In this document: piece after piece, positions 35,050-47,959 of the stretch
Layout: each line of letters opens with the position of its first letter
How positions within the stretch are numbered: position 1 is the first letter of the stretch
Assembly: GCA_024220505.1 (NCBI GenBank)
Contig: JAKZZE010000018.1
Coordinates: 930,001 to 994,000 of the forward strand
Reading direction: 5' to 3'
Source: Rhizopus arrhizus
Lineage: Eukaryota; Mucoromycota; Mucoromycetes; Mucorales; Rhizopodaceae
DNA length: 64,000 nucleotides
Translations under genes and position numbers: made by a program
Notes under the pieces: generated by a model
Told to the model about the DNA's origin: nothing
The model's database searches: none
The model's input: the letters and a program-made list of their open reading frames with translations, nothing else

Positions 35050-36329
35050 ATGGTCAAGGACACAAAATTTTATGATCTCTTGGGCGTTAGTCCCTCTGCT
35101 ACAGAAAACGAACTTAAAAAGAGCTACAGAAAATTGGCTTTGAAATATCATCCGGATAAGGTACGCAGCTTTTTTTTTCTACATCTTGAAGCCTTTTAAC
35201 AATTTTTTTGTTGTCATTGCAGAATCCTGAAGCAGGCGACAAATTTAAAGAAATCTCTCATGCTTATGAAATTCTTTCTGATCCTGAAAAGCGCCAATTG
35301 TACGATCAGTTTGGTGAAGAAGGATTAAACGGTGGTCCTGGTATGGGAGGTATGGATGCTGAAGACCTCTTTTCTCAATTCTTTGGTGGAGGATTTGGTG
35401 GAGGCCGTCGTGGTCCATCTGGTCCTCGCCGTGGTAAAGATATGATGCATGCTTTGAAAGTAAGCCTTGAAGATCTTTATAATGGAAAGACCAGTAAACT
35501 GGCACTTCAAAAACATATCTTATGTAAAAAATGTGAAGGAAAAGGTGGTAAAGAAGGCTCTGTTCGTAAATGTAAGACTTGTAATGGACAAGGTATTCGT
35601 GTCATCACTCGTCAAATGGGGCCTATGATCCAACAAATGCAGCAGCCTTGTGGCGACTGTCAAGCAACCGGTGAGGTTATTGACGAGAAGGATCGTTGTA
35701 CTGAATGTCGTGGTAAGAAGGTGGTTGGTGAAAAGAAGATTCTTGAAGTCCACATTGATAAAGGTATGCGTGATGGACAAAAGATTACATTCTCTGGTGA
35801 AGGTGATCAAGCACCAGACATTATTCCCGGTGATATTATTATTGCAATTGACGAAAAGCCTCACCCTCACTTTAAGCGCTCAGGAGATGACTTGATCTAT
35901 GAAGCCAAGATTGATCTTTTGACTGCTCTCGCTGGTGGTAAATTTGCTATTCCTCACCTTGATGATCGTGTGCTCATGGTGACCATTCTTCCTGGTGAAG
36001 CAATCAAGCCTAATGAAACTAAAGTGATCCCTAATGAAGGTATGCCCGCTTTCCGTACTCACTCTCACGGTCATCTCTTTGTCAAATTTAATATTGAGTT
36101 CCCTCAACCCAATTGGACATCACCTGAAAAGATTGTTGCCCTTGAGCAGGTCTTACCTCCCCGTCCTGCTCTTCCTACAACTGGAAATAAGCATGTTGAT
36201 GATGTCGTCATGGCTGATGCTGAAGGATATCAAACAAGTAGCTCTAGACATGGAGGTGCACACGACTATGATGATGATGAAGATGATCACCACGGTTCTG
36301 GTCCTGGTGTGCAGTGTGCTCAACAGTAA
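35050..36329 (+). CDS. YDJ1: type I Hsp40 co-chaperone, YDJ1/DNAJA-type
   Basis: Two exons, 35050-35160 and 35223-36329, give 405 residues. The J domain carries HPD at residues 34-36. A Gly/Phe-rich linker follows, then the cysteine-rich zinc domain with four CxxCxGxG-like repeats ([32 protein letters not shown]). The substrate-binding C-terminal domains are followed by an acidic, His-rich tail. The protein ends CAQQ, a CaaX box suggesting farnesylation as in yeast Ydj1. It stimulates cytosolic Hsp70. Codon use is highly biased, which fits high expression. The intron falls directly after the HPDK codons. Confidence 0.96.
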
Positions 36330-36532
36330 AAGAAAAAAAAAATCTTAGACTTTATTATATCAAAAGATGTGTGATGTTTTTTTTGTTCTCATTCCTTTCC
36401 TCTATTTCCCTTTTATCCATATCTTGTTGTGTATGTATGTACCCCCTTTTGCAATGTTCTTTTTCATAAAAAAAAAGCAGAAAACAAGTGTTTTATTGTT
36501 TGTATAAATGTGTTTATATTACATGTACACTT

Positions 36533-38036
36533 TTAAGAAAGCTTGGCAGCCTTTTGATATAAACTAGAAACGACCTTATCAACTTGTTTCAATGTTTCAA
36601 CAGCACTTTCATAAGTTTTATCTTGTTCAGATTCATCAAATACAATCAAACAACCTGCTCCTTGATCGAGAATACCGTGAAACTTTTTATCTAAAATCAT
36701 TTGAGATAATTTAGCTTCTACTTGCTGTGTAGGTAATTTGACCATGTCAGCAATATGGCTGATTTCTACACGAGAAAATGGTTCAATAATACGAACCAAG
36801 TTTTGTTCTAACAAAGTATCATATAAAGCTGCAAGTTGATTACGAATAATAGGATCATCATTTAATTCTATTTACAAATTGTTAATATCTTATCTCTTTT
36901 ACGACATCCTTTTTACCTCTTGTGTATGTGGCTAAAGCTGTTTCAAATTCTTGAAGATTTCTATTTTTATGAGCTTGAGCAACAGCCTTCATGGCATCAA
37001 TTTCTACACCAGCATATTTTAATGCAATCTTTCCTCCAATGATCGAATGAACATCCTCTGTCTAAATTATATATAAAAAAAGCCCATAAGTGGATGTATC
37101 TCTCTCTTCCTCTTTATCTCTATGCCTTACCATATTAAGCATGATTTTACATAGCAGCATGTATTTCAAGGCCAGAACAGCTTTTGGATCTTCTTGACTA
37201 GAAAATCCTTCAAATGTTTCGAAAAAGTATGAATAAGCTGTTTTGTAGTCTTTATCTTCAGCATGAAGAATGCCTGATTGCATATCCAAAGAGGCTTGTA
37301 ACAATGGAGGACAATAAATAGAATTGGCCGATGTACGAGCAGAAGTCAAGGCTGCTTTGGCCTTGGGAAGATTTCTTAACGCATGGCAAACACGACTTTC
37401 AAGTAATTGAACTTCGACAAGTACCATTTTGTCATCTAAGCGCTTTAATTCCTTTAAAAGTTGTGCAATCAAATTTAATGATTCGTGATACATTTTGTTG
37501 TCCAAATAGAGTGCTACCAGACGGGTTTCTAATGCTTGCTTCAAAAAAAGTCGCTTTTCTTGAATGCACCATTCAATGTTTGCCTTACAAACCTCAATTT
37601 GAAGTGGTAGACAATTTGGAATGTCGCTAAAGTAATCAACAAGTGTACGAACTACCAACGTTTTAATTTACATTTGCAGCTTTTTTCTATTTTCCTTTCT
37701 CTTACTTAATTTTGCTGTCTTTGCTTTGGCAATAGTGAGCATGAAGGGGCGTGAAGAACGAATTAATTCAGCGAGTTCTTGAGGAAGGCTATACAAAAGA
37801 ATGTTTAGAATCTATCATACTGTTGTTCGATTCACTCATTACTGAAGTTCACGGTAGACTTCGCCCAACTGAAAAAGAGCATATTCTTGTTCCTTTATTG
37901 TTTCTTCATCGGTGGATGGTTGAGCCAAAATGTTTTTATAAGTTAATATAGCTTCTTCAAACTTCTTTGCCTCTTTTGAAAAATCTGCCTGTTGTAATCG
38001 CTCGCTTGGTGCAATCTTTGCAGTAGTGCTAACCAT
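36533..38036 (-). CDS. RPN6: 26S proteasome lid subunit RPN6 (PSMD11)
   Basis: Five exons (37843-38036, 37706-37788, 37131-37651, 36917-37061, 36533-36867) give 425 residues, the usual length for Rpn6. The N-terminal part is a series of TPR-like helical repeats ([50 protein letters not shown]). The C-terminal PCI domain includes [40 protein letters not shown] and the ending LYQKAAKLS. Rpn6 clamps the lid to the base and core particle. The gene is divergent from RPN7. Confidence 0.95.
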
Positions 38037-38230
38037 ATTTTAACAAGAAAAAAAAAAAAAGAAACAAAAAGATGGTCTAGTTTTACACATAGCAAAAAAG
38101 GCATACAGTGGAGATTACGCGTTCACAGTCACTTGCTCGAAAAATGACGCTCTCTGCTCAAGTAAAACTAAACTTCATATTACACGTCCCTTTTTATTTT
38201 CAGTTCTTTTTCATAAAATAACTTAACAAA
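38037..38230. promoter_or_regulatory. 194-bp shared promoter of RPN6 and RPN7
   Basis: Two proteasome lid genes start in opposite directions from this short region, so they are likely co-expressed. I searched by eye for the yeast Rpn4 site (GGTGGCAAA) and did not find it. An A-run (38050-38061) lies next to RPN6. Confidence 0.55.
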
Positions 38231-39673
38231 ATGTCCAACGTAGCTGATGAGAATCAAATTCCAAAGATTCCTGACCTTTATCTTGCTGTAAGGCTTGTTA
38301 TTGTTTTTTAAAACATTCTCTAACTTTTCTTTGTATGTAGCATTACCGTTTCTTAATTAACCAAGGTCCTTCAGAATTGAAAGAGGATGCCAAAGCCAAG
38401 TTATTCGAGGCAATTAAAGAAAACAGTAAATAAGATATTTCTTTATGCTTATATGATTGGCGCTAAAGTAAACCATTATAGACATGGCACCTTTCTACAA
38501 GGCCATGACTGAAGAATTACAATTGCCTTTGGATCAAGCTTTATACGACAGCATGGTTGCAAACAATGAAGAGGAATTAAAAAAGTTTGATGAAAAAGCG
38601 GCAAATGCTGAACAAAACGAGGGCGAAACAGAAGTGAACGAAGCCTTATTAGCAAAAGCAGATTATTATGCCAAGATTGCGGATAAAGTAATAAGTTGGT
38701 ATATACAATATAAGCGAAATACTTACATGTTACTTAATAGGAAAATGCGCTAGCTGCCTACGAAAATCTGTTGAAAAGGTCTATTACAACAGGTACACGC
38801 ATTGATATCATCTTCACCTATGTCCGCATCGGCTTTTTCTTTAATGACAACAACCTGGTTCGCACCAACATTGAAAAGCTCAGAGAGTTGATTGAGCAGG
38901 GTGGTGATTGGGATCGTCGTAACAGATTAAAGGTATATGAAGGTGTTTATCTCATGTCAATCCGTGACTTTAAGGGAGCCGCTACCTTGTTTTTGGATAC
39001 TTTAAGTACATTTACTAGTACCGAAATCATGTCTTATAAGGAGTTTGTTAAATATGCTGTCTTGACAAGTCTGATCAGCATGAAGCGTGTGGATATTAAA
39101 AAGAGAGTAAGGACTGGTGTGTATCTTATTGCATAATTTTAATCTGTGTGTTATGTAGGTATTGGATGCTCCAGAAGTTTTGGAAGTTATTTCTGATATT
39201 CCTCATCTTGAAGACTACATGAATAGCTTATACAACTGCCAATACACACAATTCTTCCGCTCGTTGGCAGCCATTGAACAAGCACACTTGCGCTCATCTC
39301 GTTATCTTTTGCCTCATATGCGTTATTACATTCGTGAAATGCGTATCTTGGCCTATGCTCAATTGTTAGAAAGTTACAGATCTTTGACTGTGACAAGCAT
39401 GGCACAAGCATTTGGTGTTAGCGAAGATTATATTGACAGGTAAATAGTTTATAAATCGACAAGTATGTGCACCTTCTCACAATACAAATGGTTACCAGGG
39501 ACCTTTATAAATTCATTGCAGCTGGTCGTCTTAACTGTGTCATTGATAAGGTGAATGGTATCATTGAAACAAACAGACCTGATGCAAAGAATGCTCAATA
39601 TCAATCAGTTATTAAACATGGTGATGTCCTGTTGAATAGAATTCAAAAATTAAGTCGAGTCATTGATGTTTAA
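38231..39673 (+). CDS. RPN7: 26S proteasome lid subunit RPN7 (PSMD6)
   Basis: Six exons (38231-38287, 38341-38425, 38482-38687, 38741-39106, 39159-39439, 39499-39673) give 389 residues. The N-terminal helical part ([23 protein letters not shown]) and the TPR-like region ([39 protein letters not shown]) are typical of Rpn7. The PCI domain contains [39 protein letters not shown] and [20 protein letters not shown]. Rpn7 is a structural lid subunit. Its divergent partner is RPN6. Confidence 0.95.
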
Positions 39674-39884
39674 AGAAAATAGTTTGATTTTTTTTGTTGA
39701 AATTAATAAAAAAAAGAAATTTTATTAACCAATACATCCAAAGAACAAGTATTGAAATAAAAGAGAGGGCTCCTTTTAAAGAAGGAATTCATACGATTTA
39801 GATTAGGCAATTGAAATATCATTTTGAAATAGAAAAATTACATTGCTATGAACATTTTATATTATTTATTATTTTTTGATAAAA

Positions 39885-42800
39885 TCAGTAAAGAGAATAG
39901 CGCCCATCTGCTGTTAACTTGAGGACTTTGCTTTTAGTCCAAATATTTAAACATTCAATTATAACCACTTTTGTAAAACCCAGTTTGTCTGCCATTTCAT
40001 CTTTCGTAAGTGCAGTATCTATATGAATTGAAAATTATGTTAGATTGTTAAATTGCAATAATAAAGAAAATACAAACCATTGCCTTCGAATAACTTGATG
40101 ATAGCCGCAGCTTCTGGACGGACATCAAACGATTGACTATGGGTTTCAAAATCCAACTCCAACGAGACTGTACCTGAGGTTGGAATAAATTTCAATTTTC
40201 TAGAAGCCTTGACTTTTGTGTACTCTTTCATATAATTCTCTATGTTTCTAATAATAATAATAAAAATTAAAGCGAGTTAAATAGGAATTGATTAATTTAC
40301 TGTTGACGGGTTGGCCACTGCTGAAATGCGATATCAAAGTGATCATCATCACCAGTATCATCATCATCATCATCATCTTTTCCACCAGGCCAATATTTTC
40401 GAGACAAGATGATAGTATGAAAAGAATGATCAATGTTTTTGCTTTCATGAACAGCCTTATCAATCCGTTTACTATCTGCGACATCCTTTAACATAATATC
40501 ACAGCGAATAAATGTATTTGGAGGAAAATTGAGTTTCAAGGTCTCTAGACGAAGAATTTCTGCGTCTATATCATAGTCCTTTGTGGACAAAAGCATCTTT
40601 CCTAATTGATTACTGTAAGCTGTCACAAAGCCCTTTACCGGGTTGCACATGCTGATCAACATGGCTGTGATATCTGTTGATTTTGTTTGTAATCTTCGTA
40701 ATTTGGCTACGTAGATAAAGGTTTACAATACAGTACTTGATATACATCCTATTTTACCTAGCATGTCCTCTTTTATAAATTCAGATTCAACTTGTGTTTG
40801 TTCATTATTTAATTCGAGTGCTGTAAACACATAAGGATTATCATCATCGCTTCGACATACGTGACTGTAAGTATCAGAATCCCTAATCATCTCAACCACC
40901 CCTTTAGCAACATCGTTACGATATCCACTAAGAAAATTACATCTTCTTTAAAGCTTCCGAGCAGAAAGTGAAAGGGATAAAGGTTGTAATGTCTCCTTAC
41001 CTCATATAAGCTTGTATTATTTCAGTCACTGCCATCAATATTTTGCATGAAGGATCAATTCTTCTTAAACAGCGAATACACGAAGCATAATAGTCCAAGA
41101 TGTCTATGGTAAAAACACCCTGTTGGAGAAGTCGCTCTCTTATTCTTTTTTTTTTTGTAAAACATAAAAATGAATGGTTGCTTCAATATAAAAAAAGTAT
41201 ATAGGCTTACTCTTGAATTAATTTTTGTTGTAAATGGTTTAATAATCCACGCTTATTAGCAGTGATCTAATCAAAGCATGTTCACTATTATGTAATATTT
41301 TTCTTTTTGTATTTACTTGAAGATCCAGAATGGCCTCGTCTGTTTCAGGAATATCCCATATTATATCCAGTATAGCCGGGATTCTAAAAAGAAAAAAGAA
41401 AAAAGAAAAAAGAAAAAAAAAGAGAGAAGGATTGTTTATGAAGTGACATGTAAGGTAATGTGAAGGAGTGACATACCTAAATTGATAGATGGCTTCATAA
41501 AGGATATGCTCTGCTTTGATCTTTTGTCTCAAAAATTCAAACCAATCATCCTCTAATCATCATATTTATCACTCAATTGCTTATATTTCAACTCTCCTAA
41601 AACACATACCCTTTTTGCCTGACTTTGGCATGAGATAAGAAATCCACGGCAAGATGAGGACATGTAACCACTTTAGTTGGATGTGAACCAACGATACATA
41701 ATGCTCCTCTTCCCATTCTTTACTATTCAATCTTTCTTTTATGATTCCTTTCAAAATCTTTACCCAATCAGGCTCAAGACACAATGCATTTAACTTGCTG
41801 CATATATCAAGGAATTGCTGAAGCTTTGATTTAATGTCATCAATATCAATAGTATTGTCTTCTTCATCTAGAAGCCATGAATTCACATCTTCTATCGTCA
41901 AGTCATCATCAAGCTCTAATAAGGCCTTTCTGCTGGATCGTTCAAGAAACTCAGCACTCAAATTGAACAGATCTGCCAGGTTGGGTAATTCAATATCGAG
42001 CTCAAGACGAGACTGACGTTCTAGTTCTTTGCCCTGATATTTCATATCGGGTACAAAAAGAGATGCAAATGATAATGTTTCTGGTGAATGTGATTGATTT
42101 TGCTTAAAGATTTGTTCAATGTGTTTTAAGGCTATCTTGCAGTATGTTTCTTGTGCATCATTGAACGTGAAGGATACCTTTTTTTGTATCAAGTCTATGC
42201 AGGCTTTCTTCAAACTGTTCTTCAACTCAACAGAAGCTAGCGCACTGCCTCTAATGATAACCATCAGTTTTGGATCCTTTGTACAAAATCAACTTACTCT
42301 GAAAAACTCATGTGTAGTGCTAATTCCGTATGTTCAAAGCATTCATAGATATCATTCACCAATTGAATAAATAATGTTGCTATTTGATCAGAATCATGTC
42401 TTTTTTTCTAATATTCACACACGTAAGAAAAGAAATAATCAATCTCTTTACTGTCTATACTCTTTAAAAAAAAATAAACCTTGTATGTTTTATCCCACTG
42501 ATCTAAAAGAACAAAAAGAGAACCTTCGAGATAATCCAAAGAGATTCCAATATACCAATCTTGTACCATGTTGTAAGGTATATTTGGATCGTGCAAAGCT
42601 CTAAGTGGTGAATCACGTACTATAGCCATAAAAAGACGAGTTGATTGCAGTTTCTTTTTTTTTTTTTTTATGCATCTTACAGGTTAAAAGTCGAGGATGC
42701 TTTAAACAGTAGTCAACAATCTTTGTCATGGTGGGCAGTGACTAAATAAAGTTTTAGATTAAGAAAAGGTCTTTAACAAGTAGAAAATACTTCGTTTGTA

Positions 42801-42892
42801 TTGTTTCCTTGAAATTCAAAGTAAGTTGTTAGTCTCTTTATTGCATGAAGCGCTCTTGTTTGTTTGGGAAATTGGGAATAAAAGGTTGACAT
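39885..42892 (-). CDS. APC2: anaphase-promoting complex cullin subunit APC2
   Basis: Thirteen exons (42791-42892, 42681-42741, 42480-42619, 42298-42407, 41610-42250, 41477-41552, 41317-41383, 41211-41266, 41001-41144, 40758-40927, 40301-40706, 40078-40247, 39885-40018) give 758 residues with every phase closing. The N-terminal half is helical, as in cullins. The cullin-homology part includes TFIRCDIMLKDVADSKRID, HTIILSRKYWPGG and KLKFIPTSGTVSLELDF. A winged-helix end (AAAIIKLFEG, LTKDEMADKLGF, IWTKSKVLKLTADGRYSLY) is the APC2 signature that pairs with the RING subunit APC11. An acidic Asp run follows WPGG. The N-terminal exons are the least certain. Confidence 0.9.
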
Positions 42893-42912
42893 TGTAAAAG
42901 ATCAAAAGGAAG

Positions 42913-42950
<38 letters not shown>
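42913..42950. repeat. 38-nt A run
   Basis: An uninterrupted A tract lies between the APC2 start and the chitin synthase stop codon. Confidence 0.9.
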
Positions 42951-42953
<3 letters not shown>

Positions 42954-42994
42954 CGCGAATGGATGATGATTTATTATGATGACTTTTTACATTG

Positions 42995-45900
42995 TTACAG
43001 GTCTGTCTTTTGAGTGAGTTCAAGAACACTTTCTTTCCAACTTTCTTCCAAATCAACTTGATGATTAATTTCAGGTAATTCAGTTGATAGGCACTCTATT
43101 GAAAACCTTTCTTTACTCGAGTAAGAATCCAGAGAGAAATGTTCGTCTTCTTCATTGTTATCATGATTGATTTCCTCATCGAAATCTTCCTTTGTTGACA
43201 GATTGCTTGAACGATCATCCTGTTGCCATCTTGATTTAGGTAGAGGTGGAGGTGATGAAGGAGTAGGTTGGGAAGGCAAGAAGGATTTTGAAGAGTCACT
43301 TAGACTTGAACCGATCAAATTAGACAAGGTCGACCGATCGATTTCTATAGAGAAATCTGCAGGTAACCACCTCTTTGATAAATCTTGCTGTATCATGGCT
43401 TCCGATCGAGCGCGTGCTTCCTTGATCATCCGGTCGCGTTCGAATTCTGTCCACTTTTTCATTGTTATCTTTGACGAATCGAATTCACCTTCCTTTTCTC
43501 CGTGACTGTCCTTGGCCTCCCCTTGAACCTTACGCGTCTCTCCCCAGGTGAAATCATCAAAGTGCCAGTAGGCATAAGTTGGCAGGACAAAATTCCAGAT
43601 GGGTAAGCTCAAGAGATAGATAAACATCCAGCCTACGTAGACCAACTTTCGACTTGTCATCACGATCAGGACCGCAGGGAGACCGAGGATAAGTGCCAGC
43701 AAGATGAGTGACAGGACAGCAGGTTGACCGAGGATGGCCAAGATGATCAAGTAGATTGTGAATGAGATGGCTGCTGGTAAGGCTAGTGTGCCTACTAATT
43801 CCATAAAGACGACAAATTGCATCGAGAAACAAAATGTGCCACAAAGATCTCGAACAAAGACGAGTTCCATCAGGTTATGAATCGTCGAATTGATCCACCT
43901 TCTTCTTTGTGACAAGAGAACCATGAATGAATCCGGAACGACCGTTTTGCAGACCGCTTGGGGTACAAACAGCATCTTTCGTCTAGGAAAGGTCTTGAGC
44001 ATGAGTGTGGACAGATATCTATCCTCTCCAAGCAGTAATAAATTCTTTTTGTGAAGTGTATCGACCACGTTTTCTGAATAATGTTCAATGATGTCTGGAT
44101 TGGCCAAGATAGGAACCCAATGTCCGTTTGTGCCCTTGGGCGCCTTGATACGATACATACAAAAGCAACCGGGTAAACAGGTAACGTTACCAAAGATGGA
44201 TTCAAATGCTTTACTTTGGTGATGTGAAATATAATATTCAAATACTTTATAATTTTAGTCTTTTCTCTCTTTTCTCTTGTATTTTTTTTTTTTTTTACCT
44301 TGAATCATCGAGACCCAACTGTCTGCTTTATTACCAATCTTTGTTTCACCACAGAGACCCATGACTTCAGGATCATGCACCATACAACTCACCAGTCGAG
44401 AGAGTGCATCCGGATAGACCTTTGTGTCCGCATCGACCATCAACACAATCTCATAATGATCCGGTGTGATGCCGGTGATACGCCAGAGGTTTGAAAAGAA
44501 CTCATATTCCAACTCGGTCATGCGTTCATTAAACATGACCTTTTGCAAAAAGGACATCAAGATGACTTGTGAGTCCCGTTTACCTCTGTTTCCCGGCTTG
44601 GCTTCCTTGGCCTGTTCTTCTGCCGTACCACATTTGACGATGGTGATCATCGGCACACGCTGCTGTAAACCTGTGCTCACCGTACGATCATCGTATCTGT
44701 AATAGCCCGCGTACACCTTGGCCATATTGTGACGTTTGGTACCATCCGCAATGGCCACATACGAATTACTTTCTACTTGTTCGGGTTCAATCAAGAAATC
44801 TTGCATCATCGAGATGCAAATGTCTGGTGTCGAGAGAGTATTGCCGTGACCGGTGATCATCCCGTCTGCGACGACCAAGATCAGTTTATGTGAGTTTGGG
44901 TAATCGGTGGTCGCGATCGAATCGAGCGTTGTCCGCAGACCGTCCTCGCCTTCAGAGTAACAGGTGACGAGACAGATGGTGTGTGCCAAAGAAAATCCAA
45001 AAGGCATGAATTCTGGTGAAGGTTGACGGATGGCATGAGGCGAGAGTTCGTGTGGACAACTGCCGGGTGTTTTGGATGAGTTGGAGGTGATGGAGGATCG
45101 ATGGGAGAGGGGAGCGGTCAAGCTCTGACTGTTTTCTGAGAAGGATCCATTGAGTTTAGCGTAGGATCGCTCGTGTGCGTTTGAATGAAACATGCGTGAA
45201 CTAGGGGGGATGGTTAGTCAAGAGAGAAGTGAGATGATGGTGTCTTACCCCAATGATTGTTTCCAGATCAGACTGGCAGATTTCTCATGAGGGTTGAAAT
45301 GCATCGAACCAGCATCTGGTTGCGTAAATCTTGATTTTCTTGGGATGAGTGATGACTTTTTGGTAGGGTTTGAATGTTCTTGAAGTGCTTTGGCAGGTAT
45401 ATGAATACCCTCTGTCCAATGTTCAATTTCTCGATCACGACGCATGCGATCCTTGTACGATTTGCCTTCTTTAAAATTACCTAATTTCCAAGACAGAAAC
45501 CAGCCAAAGATAACGGCCAAGATGAATTTGACAAGGATGACACCCAAGATGACGATGAGGGAAGCATAGAGGACAACATCCGAAGTCACACAACCCACAC
45601 TCTTTGTGTCTATTTCACCCACTTTGATAATGTCGAGCAAACATTGAGCTTCGGATTGCCAAGGGACAGTATGAGATCGATGGGTGACGACAGTGTGAGT
45701 AATGTCTTGTCCAGCAAAGGATGAGGTGTTTTGTAGGATGGATTGGATGAGACCATTGAGTGGAAGGTTGAATAGGTCTTGAGGTAAAGATTTCAAAAGG
45801 TTTAGGTTGAGTACATAGCTAGAAGGGGAAGGGCAATCAATAAAAGTTTTTATTGTTATAGATGAAATGATAATATACCCATTATAGACAGCCAAATGTG

Positions 45901-46765
45901 ACGTACGATTCACCTCTTCCCAACCATAATAAATCCTTCCAGCCTTTTCATAGACACCCTCTGAATTTCGAACACCGATTTCTCTCATCCTTTTGAGACT
46001 GTCGATGGATGAAGGGGATGAGTGACAGGCGGTATGATTTGAATAAAGAGAAGGAAGAGGTGGTAGATAGGAAGTATGATCGATAAGTTGACAAGGAAAA
46101 TAAGAAGGTAAGTTGCCTTGACCGACGACAGCACCAGGTTGTTTGGGAGTGATGATGAGAGAACAGTGATGATTTATATTTTGAAACAAGAAGGATGCGT
46201 CTTTTCCACCTGCGTTGATGGGTTGATAGATGACATTGGTGGATGAATTTGAGATACCTTGGATAGGTGGATGAGCATTCCAATTGGCCAAAAGATAAGA
46301 CCAACCGTGAATGATCACATAACCCTCATTCACAGAGTCCAATCGAAAACTCAAGGGTGGTCTTGGACAGACAACCTGAGTGAATCCAAAAGTAAGGAAA
46401 CCGACAAAGGACATGATGAGCAAGATGATGACCACCAACCCTATTTTCTCTCTAAAGGCCATCTGAGCACTTTTATCCTTCTTGCCAATCATAGTTAGCA
46501 GAGGAGGTGGACAACAACAGGTGACAGAATAACAAAAGACCTGCCAGGCATTCACCCTCTTCTTTCCTTTCACTCTTTTCTCACCCTTTCTCTTTTCATC
46601 CAGAGTTGTCTTTAGATTGCCTTTTTCATCTAATATTCCTCTACGAATAACAGATCGTCGAGTGGTTAAGGTTGTGATGTCAGATTGATTTTCTGTGTTT
46701 GATTGAATATTAAAATCAGTAGATATTGAAATGTCTTTAAATGAAAATTCCATTATTTGATTCAA
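42995..46765 (-). CDS. chitin synthase, class IV (CHS3-like)
   Basis: Four exons (45879-46765, 45249-45818, 44299-45200, 42995-44244) give 1202 residues. N-terminal membrane helices (~residues 115-140) lead to a cytochrome b5-like luminal region ([20 protein letters not shown] across the first intron). A second membrane helix ([20 protein letters not shown]) follows, then a long cytosolic linker. The glycosyltransferase core has [48 protein letters not shown] and QRRRW, all expected catalytic motifs of family 2 chitin synthases. Further membrane helices and a charged, Ser-rich tail end the protein. It makes cell-wall chitin at the plasma membrane. Confidence 0.95.
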
Positions 46766-47240
46766 AAAGAGATTGAAGAGTGAAAGAGAAGGGAAGGAGA
46801 GAGGGAGAGAGGGAGATGATGTTATTAACTAATTGATTGTCATTTAACAATCAGTGATAACTGTTATGAAACTATTAAAAACCTTTTTTTTTTTTAAAAG
46901 AAAAAAAAGTAATGCAACTTGTTTACTTACAAATCTATATTAAAAAGAAGAAGAAAAAATATAAAGAAAAAGAGAGAGAGTTGATCTCTATTTTATTTTG
47001 TTCAAAAAGGAGACAAAGTAAGGGACATTAACTCACATAGTATAATAACTATGACCACTCCTTAAACCTATAGAATGATGAATCAAAAGGAGATGAATAA
47101 CTAAATGATTTCAAGACTGATTGAGCTTAAAGTTTAAAAGGAAATCTCACTCAATAATGCATTACAATTGAAAACAGATAAAAGCTGATTCAGTTTGACA
47201 AGTTCTAAAGACTATACACTTTTATATCTTCTTTGCTCTC

Positions 47241-47271
<31 letters not shown>

Positions 47272-47959
47272 TTTGTCATCTCGTACAATCCTATAAAAAG
47301 AAAGAAAAAAAAAAAAAAACGGCCATATCGGATCTCATACCGTAATATGTTACACAAGAAATGAAATCGGAACACAAAATTTCCTTTTTTTTTTTTTTAT
47401 TATTTTTTTTTATTATTTTCTTTTGCACCCTTTCCGTGATTTTATTCCGTTTAATGATAATAAAAACATGCCACATGTTAAGAAGAAATGAAATAAAAAA
47501 AAAATAAAAAAATAAAAAAAAAGGAAAAAAAGGAAAAAAAAAAAAAAAGAAAGTGAAGGATGCATAGATGAATTTATACTTTACTAAAACGAAAATCAGG
47601 GAGAAAAAAGATAGTTTCTCCTGAACATGTCCTTTTCTTCTCCCCTTTTGTTTATGTAGTGTGATGTGAACATCCTATTCTATTCATTCATGTGATTTAT
47701 ACAATCCATGTATGAGAGACTATCTGCTGATGTACAAATATGAAACTGACATTATTCATCAACACTTTCTTGTACCTTAAAAATTCCCAAAACAATGATG
47801 CACTCAGTCTAAACCTTCCCCCCCTCCTCCTCCTTCTTCTTCTCTTTCTCCCCTTGTTTCCCCTTCTTATTCTCTCTCCCCTTCTTTTTCTTATTCGTTC
47901 CTCTATAAACACACGTGAATAGGTTTTTTTTTTCTTACTTGCCACCTTCTTTCTTTTTA
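46766..47959. other. divergent upstream region of chitin synthase and STE20-like kinase
   Basis: This 1.2-kb AT-rich region contains purine-rich (GGGAGAGA) and pyrimidine-rich (CT)n tracts (about 47236-47275), a T12/A junction near 46884-46899, and A-rich stretches at 47493-47550. A CT-rich block precedes the kinase start. No gene is seen. Confidence 0.5.

Noticed and set aside
38037..38230. Possible Rpn4-type proteasome control element
   Set aside because: The GGTGGCAAA core is absent on both strands by eye.
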